64,000 bases of DNA from Frigoriglobus tundricola (GTDB taxonomy: Bacteria; Planctomycetota; Planctomycetia; Gemmatales; Gemmataceae). The notes under the pieces were generated by a model. That model was not told the DNA's origin. It worked only from the letters and a program-made list of their open reading frames with translations, and made no database searches. A program made the translations under genes and the position numbers. The stretch is taken from assembly GCF_013128195.2 (NCBI RefSeq), contig NZ_CP053452.2, positions 8,804,001 through 8,868,000 on the forward strand, given 5' to 3'. Below, in pieces: positions 1-7,941 of this stretch. Position 1 is the stretch's first letter, and every line of letters begins with the position of its first letter.

Positions 1-384
1 GGCGGTGAGCACGTACCACCCCGCGAGCAGCACCCCGTGACACGCAACCGCCGGAACGCGCACCGCGAGCATCGGCGAGCCGACCAGTGACTCGCTCAAC
101 GGGCCGAACAGCTCGCACGACGCCCGGATCAGCCACGCGACGAGCGGCCCCTTGCTGTAGTAGCTCCACGCCAGGTGGCGCGACCACTGCCAGTAATGGG
201 CCTCGTCCGGCGACAGGTCGAGCGGGCAATCGAACGCGAGGTACGCGAGGTGAAACGCGACCGACGCAAAAATCGAACCGAACGCCAACCGTTTGCAGGC
301 CCGATCGGTGAGGACACGCGCGGCCGGGAGGCGACTGATACTGGCGGGCAAACGTGAGGCGACCGGGTTCAGGTTAGGGACCAT
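1..384 (-). CDS. Glycosyltransferase family 39 / ArnT-like membrane protein, N-terminal part (cut by window edge)
   Basis: The reverse strand is open from an ATG at 384 to the window edge, exactly 128 codons. After a basic N-terminus there is a first membrane segment (about residues 34-50). It is followed by the periplasmic-loop signature of the GT39/ArnT/PMT superfamily, LSPDEAHYWQWSRHL at about residues 54-68, where the Asp-Glu pair is the usual catalytic or metal-binding acidic site, and then YYSKGPLVAWLIR. These enzymes move sugars from polyprenyl-phosphate donors to lipids or proteins on the outer face of the cytoplasmic membrane. The gene is divergent from the MoxR ATPase. The substrate cannot be told from this fragment. 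Family confidence is high; most of the protein lies outside the window. Confidence 0.82.
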   Translation of the reverse strand, partial: MVPNLNPVASRLPASISRLPAARVLTDRACKRLAFGSIFASVAFHLAYLAFDCPLDLSPDEAHYWQWSRHLAWSYYSKGPLVAWLIRASCELFGPLSESLVGSPMLAVRVPAVACHGVLLAGWYVLTA

Positions 385-592
385 CGGCACGGCTCCGAAC
401 GTAGCGGCGCAACTTGGAGGAACGTCGATAAACCGTACCCGTCGAACCGTCAACCCGAATCGCGCCGCCCTCCGAGATTCCCACGGCCGGCGAAACCCCT
501 TATCATTCACCTTGAACGACCGGAAGAACCCGAACCGCGCCGGCGCCCGGACGCTCCCGATAGCCGCCACCTTCCAAAGGAAGCCGAACGAC

Positions 593-1633
593 ATGCCGCC
601 CGCCACCAAGGCCGCGCCCGCAACCAACCCGGAAGACCTTTCGCTCGCCGACCTCCAGGCCGAAGCGGAAACGATCCGCAAGCGCATCAACCGGTTCCGC
701 GAGTCGCTCGGCCGGTTTTTCGTCAACAAGCAGGAAATCATCGACCTCATGTGCGTCGCCGGCATCGCCCAGGAACCGCTGCTCCTGATCGGCCCGCCCG
801 GCACCGCGAAGTCGGACATCGTGGTGAAGTTCAAGGACGCGCTCGGGATCTCGCAGGAGGACTACTTCGAGTACATGCTCACCCGGTTCACCGAACCGAG
901 CGAGATCATCGGGGCCATCGACATCAAGGAGCTGCGCGACGGCCGGTACATCCGCCGCAAAGAGGGCAAGCTGCCGACCGCGAAGCTCGTCTTCCTGGAC
1001 GAGATCTTCAAGTCGAACTCGGCCATCCTGAACATCCTGCTGACCATCATCAACGAGAAGAAGTTTTACCAGGAGGGCAAGCCCGAGCCCGTACCCCTGC
1101 GGATCATGTTCGCGGCCACCAACGAGATCCCCGAACAGGGCGAACTGGCGGCGCTCAAGGACCGGTTCGTGCTAAAGGTGCAGAGCCGCAGCGTGCAGGA
1201 CGAGTTCTTCACGGAGCTGATCGACGCCGGCCTCCAGGGCGAGGCGAACAAGGGCCTGAACCAGAAGCCGTGGGTGGAGGGCCACGCCACCCTCGAGGAC
1301 TTCCTCAAGGCGAACCGGTACCTGACCTACCTGTTCGCGCGCAAGACGGGCGACGGCCGCGGGGAGGAGGAGAACGACCGGAGCCGGTTCTTCCCGGCCG
1401 ACGTGTTCAAGTCCTACGAGCGGCTGGTGAAGACGCTGGTGCGCGAGGACAAGATCTTCATCAGCGACCGCAAGCTCGTCAAGCTGTACAAGCTGTTCCG
1501 GGTGCGGTCGTGGCTGTTCAGCGGCGGCGCGGTTACCAAGGACGACCTGCGCCTGCTGGCGTACCTGGGCGAAACGCTCCAGGAAATCGAACACCTCCGC
1601 AGCAAGGTTCCGGAGTACCTCGGCGACTCGTGA
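593..1633 (+). CDS. MoxR/RavA-type AAA+ ATPase
   Basis: A 346-residue AAA+ ATPase. Visible motifs are Walker A GPPGTAKS (67-74), Walker B LVFLDEIFK (132-140, with the catalytic Asp-Glu) and the sensor-1 region FAATNEIPE (Asn177). The Phe-rich start of the AAA core (FFVNKQEIIDLM, about 42-53) and the C-terminal lid match MoxR/RavA proteins, which act as chaperone-like remodelling ATPases, often with VWA-domain partners. No VWA gene is nearby, so the client is unknown. The open frame extends upstream, but the ATG at 593 has a purine-rich site (AAAGGAAG) about 8 nt before it and starts at the conserved helical N-terminus, so it is preferred. Confidence 0.9.
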   Translation: MPPATKAAPATNPEDLSLADLQAEAETIRKRINRFRESLGRFFVNKQEIIDLMCVAGIAQEPLLLIGPPGTAKSDIVVKFKDALGISQEDYFEYMLTRFTEPSEIIGAIDIKELRDGRYIRRKEGKLPTAKLVFLDEIFKSNSAILNILLTIINEKKFYQEGKPEPVPLRIMFAATNEIPEQGELAALKDRFVLKVQSRSVQDEFFTELIDAGLQGEANKGLNQKPWVEGHATLEDFLKANRYLTYLFARKTGDGRGEEENDRSRFFPADVFKSYERLVKTLVREDKIFISDRKLVKLYKLFRVRSWLFSGGAVTKDDLRLLAYLGETLQEIEHLRSKVPEYLGDS

Positions 1634-1703
1634 TTCCCTGAAAGCGCGGCGGGGCGGTGACGTCTTGTTTTGCGACTCACTGCCACCATTGGAGCGAATT
1701 CCC

Positions 1704-3251
1704 ATGGCCCGGATGCTCGCCACCGTCGTGACCGTTCTGGCCCTGGCGCACGCCCCGGGCCGCTCCGCGGACGACGTGCCCCGAGCGAAGTCGCCGACGG
1801 ACCCGATGCAGGGCCCGTGGTTGTTCGACGAGGCCGTGCTCAAGAAGCGGAGCGAGCTCGGCCGCGTGCGCGAGTCGGTCGTTTCGATCACAGGCGACAC
1901 GTTCACGCTGTCCAGACTCATGGGCACCAAGGCCGACCTGAAGGGCACGCTCGCCTTCGATGCCGAGAAGCCGGGCGCGGTCGATCTCACACTCGCAGAA
2001 CTCGACCTGTCCGAACTGCTCCCCGACTACAAGGTGCCCGCCGGGACGCTACGGGGGCGGTACAGGCTCACCGGCGAGCGCCTCACCCTCTGCTTCTCGC
2101 GTCACTTCGCCGGCCCACGACCGGAGGCGTTTGAAGCGACCGCCGACCAGTACCTCGTCACGCTCGTCCGCGCCCCGGCGGGCTTCAAGGAGCTGCCGAA
2201 AGAGGTTAAAGTCACCGTAATCGGAGCGGACGGGAAGCCGGCCGCCGGCGCCAGCGTGTGTCAACAGATGACGCACCGCGACTACGAGGGGCGGAAAGAT
2301 CCGCTCCGATGGGAATACCACGCGGCCGTGAAGTGCGGGACCGACGGAACAGTTGTGATTCCGCGTGAGAAGATCCATTTCGGTACACTGATCGCCCAGG
2401 GCCCGGCGGAAACGATCGGGCTCGCGCCCCTCTCCCCCGCCGTCATCGCAACGGGCGCGTGCCGCATCGAACTCCAACCGCAGGTTCGCGTCTCGGGTTC
2501 GCTGACGTGCGACGAACTGACGAAAGCGGGTCAGCCGATCGGCTGGACCGCATGTTACCTCTTGAGCGCCGGTAATGTGGTTGCGTTCCACTCCTCTAAT
2601 AATGGTCGATTCGAGTTCCTCGTCCCTCCGGGCAGGTACGCCCTGCAACTCTACGGCAGCAGTATGGGCACCCGGTTCGTGGACGTCACGGTTCCCACGA
2701 ACCGCGGCGAGTACCCCATCGACCCGATCGCACTCCCGGTGCTGGCCTTCGCATTGCTCAAGGGTAAACCGGCTCCGGAACTGGTCGGCGTGGTGGGGTG
2801 GAAGGGTGAGAAGGTGTCGTTCGCGGACTTGAAGGGCAAGTACGTCCTCGTGGAGTTCTGGGGCTACTGGTGCGGGCCGTGCGTCGGCTCGATGCCCACG
2901 CTCATCGAGCTGCACGAGAAGTACGCCGACAAGGGGCTCGCCATCGTCGGTGTCCACATGGACATCGACGGTGAGGTGGACACCGCTACAAAATTGGATG
3001 CCAAACTCGTCGCGACCAGAAAGGAACTCTGGAAAGGCAAGGACATGCCCTTCCCGAGCGCACTGGTTTCCGGAACGCGGATCGGGACCGGCGAGGACAA
3101 GCAACCGGGTGGCGCGATCGCCCAGTTCGGCATCCGGGGCTTCCCGACGTGCCTGTTGATCGACCGCGACGGGAAGGTTGTGGGCGAATTCAACAACCGC
3201 GACGTCAAATTGGCGTCCGAAGAGATCGAGAAACTGCTCCGGAAGAAGTGA
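1704..3251 (+). CDS. Secreted TlpA/AhpC-like thioredoxin with N-terminal TIGR03067 domain
   Basis: A 515-residue protein starting at the ATG at 1704 with a short signal peptide (hydrophobic core about residues 5-15, cleavage near GRSADD). Residues about 33-155 match the planctomycete TIGR03067 domain (QGPWLFDEA, then LRGRYRLTGERLTLCF). A middle beta-sandwich region resembles a carboxypeptidase-regulatory fold (KVTVIGADGKPAAGASV). The C-terminal 150 residues form a TlpA-type thioredoxin fold with the active-site motif WCGPC at 389-393 and the cis-proline loop GFPTCLLIDRDGKVVG. It probably acts as a disulfide reductase or isomerase outside the cytoplasm. The LRR gene follows 32 bp downstream on the same strand. 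TIGR03067 plus thioredoxin is a typical planctomycete architecture. Confidence 0.87.
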   Translation: MARMLATVVTVLALAHAPGRSADDVPRAKSPTDPMQGPWLFDEAVLKKRSELGRVRESVVSITGDTFTLSRLMGTKADLKGTLAFDAEKPGAVDLTLAELDLSELLPDYKVPAGTLRGRYRLTGERLTLCFSRHFAGPRPEAFEATADQYLVTLVRAPAGFKELPKEVKVTVIGADGKPAAGASVCQQMTHRDYEGRKDPLRWEYHAAVKCGTDGTVVIPREKIHFGTLIAQGPAETIGLAPLSPAVIATGACRIELQPQVRVSGSLTCDELTKAGQPIGWTACYLLSAGNVVAFHSSNNGRFEFLVPPGRYALQLYGSSMGTRFVDVTVPTNRGEYPIDPIALPVLAFALLKGKPAPELVGVVGWKGEKVSFADLKGKYVLVEFWGYWCGPCVGSMPTLIELHEKYADKGLAIVGVHMDIDGEVDTATKLDAKLVATRKELWKGKDMPFPSALVSGTRIGTGEDKQPGGAIAQFGIRGFPTCLLIDRDGKVVGEFNNRDVKLASEEIEKLLRKK

Positions 3252-3283
3252 AACCGCGCGAACCGCCACCCGCAGGCCGGCCC

Positions 3284-4309
3284 ATGACTCGCGACGAACA
3301 CGCCTTCATGACCGCGATCCTCGAAGCGCCCGAGGATGACACCCCGCGGCTCGTGTTCGCGGACTGGCTCGACGAGCGCGGCACCGACGACGACCGCGCC
3401 CGCGCCGCGCTCATCCGGGCGCAGTGTCGCCTCGAATACCAGCCGATCGGGCGCGAGCGCCGGACGCTCGAACGTGAGGTCAAAGCTCTCCTCAAAGCCA
3501 ACGCCGGCCGGTGGGCGCAGCCGCTTCAAGCAGCAGGCATCGGCCACACCTACGAGTTCCGGCGCGGGTTCCTCGACGGCCTGACGATTAGCCCCACCGT
3601 GTTCGTCCGGCGCGGTCGGGAACTCTTTGAACTCGCCCCGACGATCCGCTCCGTGCGCTTCCCGAACGCAGCGAACGAACTCCGCGCCCTCGCGGCCAGT
3701 CCGTTTCTGGCGCGGCTCGTGTCCGCGGATCTGACGCTCATGTGTACCTGCGGGCGCTGCGGAATAGATGCGGAACTGCGTGACTTGTTCAAATCGAAGC
3801 ACGCAAAGGGGTTACGCCACCTCAACGTCTCTCGTGATCGAATCGATGTGGACGGGATCCGAGCGCTGGCCCGGTCCACGGTTCTCGCGAACCTGACCTC
3901 CCTCGACCTCTCGGGGAACCCGATGCTGCCCGAGGGCGCTGCGGCACTCGCTTCCTCGCTCCATCTAAGCAAACTCACGCGGCTCAATCTCTCGGGCAAC
4001 AACCTTCATGTCGTGGGGGTGTACGCACTCGCCGGTGCGAAGCACTTCCGGGCACTCACGAAGCTCGATTTGAGTAGCAATCAGATCACCGCCGACGGCG
4101 TGAAGGCGCTCGTCGCCGCCCCGTTCTTCAATCAGTTGACGACGCTCGACCTGTCGCGGAACCGCATCGGAGATGCCGGAGCACGCGCACTCGCGGCCGT
4201 GCGGGCGACATCAAAGCTGGAACGCATCGAGTTGCACGGCGCCCGGCTCGGCCGAAAGGCGAACCAGATCCTCAAGGGCGCGTTCGGGAAACGCGCCCGC
4301 ATCGATTAA
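3284..4309 (+). CDS. TIGR02996 domain protein with leucine-rich repeats
   Basis: A 341-residue protein. The first 50 residues are the planctomycete TIGR02996 repeat-companion domain (DEHAFMTAILEAPEDDTPRL, then VFADWLDERG). Residues about 170-340 hold at least six RNI-type leucine-rich repeats of the form LTSLDLSGNPM or LTKLDLSSNQIT with 24-28 residue spacing. There is no signal peptide or membrane segment, so it is probably cytoplasmic and binds an unknown protein. The ATG at 3284 begins the TIGR02996 domain exactly. Its stop codon overlaps the convergent ArsR-type gene by 4 nt. Confidence 0.85.
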   Translation: MTRDEHAFMTAILEAPEDDTPRLVFADWLDERGTDDDRARAALIRAQCRLEYQPIGRERRTLEREVKALLKANAGRWAQPLQAAGIGHTYEFRRGFLDGLTISPTVFVRRGRELFELAPTIRSVRFPNAANELRALAASPFLARLVSADLTLMCTCGRCGIDAELRDLFKSKHAKGLRHLNVSRDRIDVDGIRALARSTVLANLTSLDLSGNPMLPEGAAALASSLHLSKLTRLNLSGNNLHVVGVYALAGAKHFRALTKLDLSSNQITADGVKALVAAPFFNQLTTLDLSRNRIGDAGARALAAVRATSKLERIELHGARLGRKANQILKGAFGKRARID

Positions 4310-4659
4310 GACGACTCCTCGCGCGTTCCGGTGGCTCCGAGTGCCGCCAGTTGCCGCTCCGCATCGCGGCGCAGTTTGTCACACACCAGCTCACACAGTT
4401 CAAAGATCATCGGTTCTGCGATCGAATATCGTATCACGTTTCCGTCGCGCGCGCGGGCAACCAACCCGGCCGCGTGCAGGATGCCAAGTTGCTTCGATAC
4501 ATTTGCCTGCTTCGCCTGGAGTCGCTCGACCAGCTCCGACACGGACCTAGGACCGGCCTTCAAATCCTGAAGGAGCCCAAGTCGAGTCGGCTCCGCCAAC
4601 ACCCCGAATAAGCGGGCAACAGCCTCCAGCGAATTCAAATCGAGCGCAACCGTAGCCAA
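4306..4659 (-). CDS. ArsR-family winged-helix repressor with C-x3-C in the C-terminal helix
   Basis: About 117 residues. The winged helix-turn-helix core runs from LFGVLAEPTRLGLLQDL through VSELVERLQAKQANVSKQLG (recognition helix) to the wing GLVARARDGNVIRYSI. The family represses operons and is released by metals or reactive sulfur species. The Cys in helix 2 of the BigR/SqrR persulfide sensors is absent (LLQ). Instead the last helix has FELCELVCD, Cys89 and Cys93, a C-x3-C pair that could bind metal or form a (poly)sulfide bridge; that is inference. Start: a TTG at 4659 is chosen because AAGGTGG lies just upstream, although the spacing is short; the longer frame would run into the divergent gene. 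It probably controls the divergent sulfur genes. Confidence 0.78.
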   Translation of the reverse strand: MATVALDLNSLEAVARLFGVLAEPTRLGLLQDLKAGPRSVSELVERLQAKQANVSKQLGILHAAGLVARARDGNVIRYSIAEPMIFELCELVCDKLRRDAERQLAALGATGTREESS

Positions 4660-4667
4660 TTTCCACC

Positions 4668-4703
4668 TTGCAATATTGCTAAATGGCAATATAATACAAT
4701 TGC
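4668..4703 (+). promoter_or_regulatory. Promoter and overlapping operator half-sites between the ArsR gene and the CoADR-rhodanese gene
   Basis: TTGCAA (4668-4673), a 16-nt spacer and a perfect TATAAT (4690-4695) form a sigma-70-like promoter reading toward the gene at 4777. The same AT-rich patch contains ATTGC (4675-4679), GCAAT (4686-4690) and ATTGC (4699-4703). These make two overlapping inverted repeats: ATTGC-6-GCAAT and GCAAT-8-ATTGC. Repressor binding here would cover the -10 and the spacer, and probably the repressor's own promoter on the other strand. The patch is strikingly AT-rich for this genome. Confidence 0.65.
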
Positions 4704-4776
4704 TATAGTCGATAGTGACATTGTAGCAGATGGCATTCGCGAACGGAACGCGACGCCGGTCAATGAGGACGAAATT

Positions 4777-6456
4777 GTGGGCCAGCGTGTGCTGATTGTG
4801 GGAGGTGTGGCCGGTGGCATGAGTGCCGCCACCCGCGCCCGGCGACTGGCGGAAGACGCCGAGATCGTCGTGTTCGAGCGAGGGCCGCACGTGTCATTTG
4901 CTAACTGCGGTCTGCCGTACTTTCTCGGAGGAGAAATCGCTGACCGCAACAAGCTACTTGTCCAGACGCCCGAGCGGTTGAAAGCGGTGTTCAATCTCGA
5001 CATCCGCACACATGCGGAAGTCGTGAGTATCGACCCCGAGCACAAAGAAATCACGGTCCGCGACCGCACCTCGAACCGCGTGTCCACCGAGCGCTACGAC
5101 GCATTGATCCTCTCAACAGGCGCCGCTCCCGTGGTTCCGCGTGTCCCGGGCGCCGACCGGCCGGGGCATTTCGCGTTGCGAACGCTCGAGGACATGGACG
5201 CAATCGATGGGTGGATCAAAGAGCGGGGCGCGACGAACGGAGTTGTCGTGGGCGGCGGGTTCATCGGTTTGGAGGTCGCCGAGCAACTTCACCGCCGCGG
5301 CCTTCGGATCAGTGTGATCGAACGGAACCCGCAGGTCCTCAAGCCGTTCGATCCGGAAATGGCGGCGCACCTCCACATCGAACTCCGGAAGCACGGCGTC
5401 GGCCTCTATTTGAATAACGGACTGAGCCGGTTCGATTCACCGACGGCGGGCGAGAGAGCCGGCGCGTCCGTCGTGGTACTCGCCAACGGCACGCGCCTGC
5501 CGGCCGACGTGGTGATACTCGGCCTGGGTGTGAGGCCGGAGGCGAAACTCGCCCGCGACGCGGGGCTGGTGATCGGCCCGACCGGCGGCGTGAAGGTGGA
5601 CGCCCATCTGCGGACGAGCGCTCCGGACGTGTACGCGGTGGGCGACGCGATTGAGGTGACGCACGGCGTCACCGGGCGCCCGGCCCTGATCCCGCTCGGC
5701 GGACCGGCGAACCGCCAGGGGCGCACCGCGGCCGACAACATCTTCGGCGTCCCGAGTGCGTACCCCGGCACGCTCGGCACCGCGATCGTCCGGGTGTTCG
5801 ACCGCACGGCCGCGGTCACGGGCGCGAACGAGGCCCAGTTGAAAGACGCGGGGATGGCGTTTGAAGCGGTCCATCTGCACCCGAACGCGCACGCCGGATA
5901 CTACCCCGGGGCGGCGCCGCTCGCGCTGAAAGTCCTCTTCGATCCGGTGACGGGCCGATTGCTCGGCGCTCAGGCGGTGGGCGCCGACGGTATCGACAAG
6001 CGCATCGACGTCCTGGCGACCGCGCTCCGTGCGGGCATGACCGTGGACGACGTTGCGGACCTGGAGCTGTGTTACGCCCCGCCGTTCGGTGCCGCAAAAG
6101 ACCCGGTGAACCTCGCGGGGATGGCCGCGCAAAACGTGCGTGCTGGGCTCGTTCACCCGATCCGCTGGGACGAAATCGCCTCCCTGGACCGGACCCTTGC
6201 GCTGATCCTGGACTTTCGGGACCGAGCGGAGCGCGAAGCCGGGGCGATCCCCGGTTCGGTCCACATCCCGCTCGGCGAACTCCGCGCGCGGCTCGATGAG
6301 TTGCCACGCGACGCGGAAATCATCGCCCACTGCGCCAGTGGCCAGCGGTCCTACAACGCGTGCCGCATCTTGATGCAAAATGGGTTCCGGTGCCGGAATC
6401 TGGTCGGTTCGTTCAAGACCTGGAAGGCCGCGGTCGACGGCTCACGACCGACGTAA
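4777..6456 (+). CDS. CoA-disulfide reductase-type FAD/NAD(P)H oxidoreductase with C-terminal rhodanese domain (CoADR-Rhd)
   Basis: A 559-residue flavoprotein. The N-terminal dinucleotide fold is VLIVGGVAGGMSAA, and the single redox cysteine is in SFANCGLPYFLGG (Cys44), as in CoA-disulfide or persulfide reductases. A second nucleotide fold is at VVVGGGFIGLEVAEQL, and the FAD-binding TSAPDVYAVGDAIEV follows. The dimerisation domain runs to about residue 450. Residues about 465-555 are a rhodanese domain with active loop CASGQRS (Cys519). CoADR-Rhd enzymes reduce polysulfide, persulfide or CoA disulfides. The start is GTG at 4777 with GAGGA 7 nt upstream; the nearer ATG at 4763 is out of frame. 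The gene follows the promoter/operator and is 28 bp before the next rhodanese. Confidence 0.9.
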   Translation: MGQRVLIVGGVAGGMSAATRARRLAEDAEIVVFERGPHVSFANCGLPYFLGGEIADRNKLLVQTPERLKAVFNLDIRTHAEVVSIDPEHKEITVRDRTSNRVSTERYDALILSTGAAPVVPRVPGADRPGHFALRTLEDMDAIDGWIKERGATNGVVVGGGFIGLEVAEQLHRRGLRISVIERNPQVLKPFDPEMAAHLHIELRKHGVGLYLNNGLSRFDSPTAGERAGASVVVLANGTRLPADVVILGLGVRPEAKLARDAGLVIGPTGGVKVDAHLRTSAPDVYAVGDAIEVTHGVTGRPALIPLGGPANRQGRTAADNIFGVPSAYPGTLGTAIVRVFDRTAAVTGANEAQLKDAGMAFEAVHLHPNAHAGYYPGAAPLALKVLFDPVTGRLLGAQAVGADGIDKRIDVLATALRAGMTVDDVADLELCYAPPFGAAKDPVNLAGMAAQNVRAGLVHPIRWDEIASLDRTLALILDFRDRAEREAGAIPGSVHIPLGELRARLDELPRDAEIIAHCASGQRSYNACRILMQNGFRCRNLVGSFKTWKAAVDGSRPT

Positions 6457-6484
6457 CGACGAAACGCGTACCGGAGAGAAAGAG

Positions 6485-7033
6485 ATGTCCGTTCCCACAA
6501 TCACACCCGCTCAACTGGCTGATCTCGCTCGTGTCGGTGCAGTCGTACTGATCGACGTGCGAACGCCGGCGGAGTTCGAGGACGTTCACGTGGCGTTCGC
6601 GCGAAACGTGCCACTCGATCGCCTGGACCCGAAGGTGGTCAGTGGCGACCCGAACGCACCGATTTACGTCGTGTGCCAGCGCGGCAGCCGGGGGCAGACG
6701 GCGTGCGAGAAGTTGTTCGCGGCCGGGTTCACGAATGCGGCCAACGTGGACGGCGGAACGCTGGCGTGCGTCGTAGCCGGCCTTCCGGTGGTCCGCGGGC
6801 GCAAGGCCATGTCGATCGAGCGCCAGGTCCGAATTGCGGCCGGGGGTCTCGTGTTACTCGGCGTCGGGTTGGGGTTCGTTCACCCGGTTCTGTTCGGTAT
6901 CGCCGGGTTCGTGGGCGCCGGGCTGGTGTTCGCCGGCATCACCGACACCTGTGGTATGGGTCTGCTACTGGTCCGAATGCCGTGGAACCAGCGCAAAGTC
7001 GCAGCACCATCACGTGTGCCGGCTTCCCGCTAA
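6485..7033 (+). CDS. Membrane-anchored rhodanese (YgaP-like, rhodanese + DUF2892)
   Basis: A 182-residue protein. The N-terminal rhodanese domain (about 1-105) has the active-site loop CQRGSR with Cys64. The C-terminal part has two hydrophobic helices (about 118-150) ending in DTCGMGLLLVRMPWN, the signature of the YgaP/DUF2892 membrane module. It should accept sulfane sulfur at the inner face of the cytoplasmic membrane. GAGAGAAAGAG sits just before the ATG at 6485. The gene is 28 bp behind the CoADR-Rhd gene, so one transcript controlled by the ArsR-type repressor is likely. Its stop overlaps the convergent metallopeptidase-like gene by 4 nt. Confidence 0.88.
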   Translation: MSVPTITPAQLADLARVGAVVLIDVRTPAEFEDVHVAFARNVPLDRLDPKVVSGDPNAPIYVVCQRGSRGQTACEKLFAAGFTNAANVDGGTLACVVAGLPVVRGRKAMSIERQVRIAAGGLVLLGVGLGFVHPVLFGIAGFVGAGLVFAGITDTCGMGLLLVRMPWNQRKVAAPSRVPASR

Positions 7034-7767
7034 CGGACTTCGCTTTCGAGCTTGCGTGCCGCACTGCGAGCGGAAGCGACACCAACCGGGAGCAATTTGG
7101 GGCGCGGGACGACGAACCCGGTAATCCCGCCGTGGTTGTCCCACAACTCCCGGGAGCCCGACCGCAGGAACCGGAACACGTCCGGTTTCGGGTGCTCAGT
7201 GAGGTAGTCCTTCACCAGCTCCGCCATACGCGAGTCGTACAGATCCTTCGAGTGCGAGTGAACCGTGTACCGGCCGGGGTGGCGCCGCAGATCACCGTCG
7301 AACCGCGGACTGACGTGGTACAACTCGTGGAACACCGTTACCAGTTTCTCGTGGAACGGCTGGTCGAGGAACCGCGGTAAACAGAACGTCAGCACGTACA
7401 GCATCTCGCTGCCGTTCACGAAGAACCGCTGGACCTGATAGTCGGTCGGGCCGTGCCGCCGGGTGAGTGAACCGTCTCGGAAGCGGAGCGGGGTGACGCG
7501 GGCCTGGAGCCCGTACCGGCTGCGGTTGCGGCTGGGCGTGAACGTGACCAGCACGCGCGGCATGTGGATGTGACGGAGTTCCTCGCACCGCGCGGCCACG
7601 TCCGCGCAAAGCGTCCTCATGCGCCCACAGAAGTCGAACGCCGTTGCGGCCGGGCGTTCACGCAACTGTTGCCGCGAGCCGTCCGGGAGGACCCAGCGGG
7701 CGGGCAGCGGACGACGGGCGTCCCAGCGCAATTCCAGCGGCAAAGAGCGGTTGCGTGTGCCGGTCAT
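7030..7767 (-). CDS. Putative zinc metallopeptidase with HELYH motif
   Basis: A 245-residue cytoplasmic protein with no signal or membrane segment. HELYH at 147-151 is an HExxH zinc motif inside a hydrophobic helix (KLVTVFHELYHVSP). It is followed by an unusual His-rich stretch, RRHPGRYTVHSHSKD (about 161-175), that could supply a third ligand. The arrangement recalls the small metallopeptidase-like family seen in phages and some bacteria, but the substrate is unknown. The N-terminal half (about 45-110) is basic and beta-rich. It is convergent with the rhodanese gene with a 4-nt overlap (TAG stop) and appears monocistronic. Confidence 0.6.
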   Translation of the reverse strand: MTGTRNRSLPLELRWDARRPLPARWVLPDGSRQQLRERPAATAFDFCGRMRTLCADVAARCEELRHIHMPRVLVTFTPSRNRSRYGLQARVTPLRFRDGSLTRRHGPTDYQVQRFFVNGSEMLYVLTFCLPRFLDQPFHEKLVTVFHELYHVSPRFDGDLRRHPGRYTVHSHSKDLYDSRMAELVKDYLTEHPKPDVFRFLRSGSRELWDNHGGITGFVVPRPKLLPVGVASARSAARKLESEVR

Positions 7768-7861
7768 CCGTGTGCGTGTGTCCGCGGGTGGAAGCGAGCC
7801 AGGCTGCCATGCTAGGGCGGAACGGGAACGGGGTCAATAACCAATGAACGATCAACGAAAG

Positions 7862-7930
7862 CAAGGGGTGTGAGATCGGGGTGCCGGGGCCTCAATGACG
7901 AAGCCCGGCACCCCAATCTCACACCCCTTG
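7862..7930. repeat. Long inverted repeat, terminator-like
   Basis: Two 28-nt arms (7862-7889 and 7903-7930) are complementary with about two mismatches, around a 13-nt loop. The hairpin lies 11 bp downstream of the stop of the minus-strand site-2 protease gene, so it could end that transcript. The stem is much longer than an ordinary intrinsic terminator and has no clear T-run, which fits the long-palindrome class seen throughout the window. Confidence 0.75.
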
Positions 7931-7941
7931 CCGACATCGAG

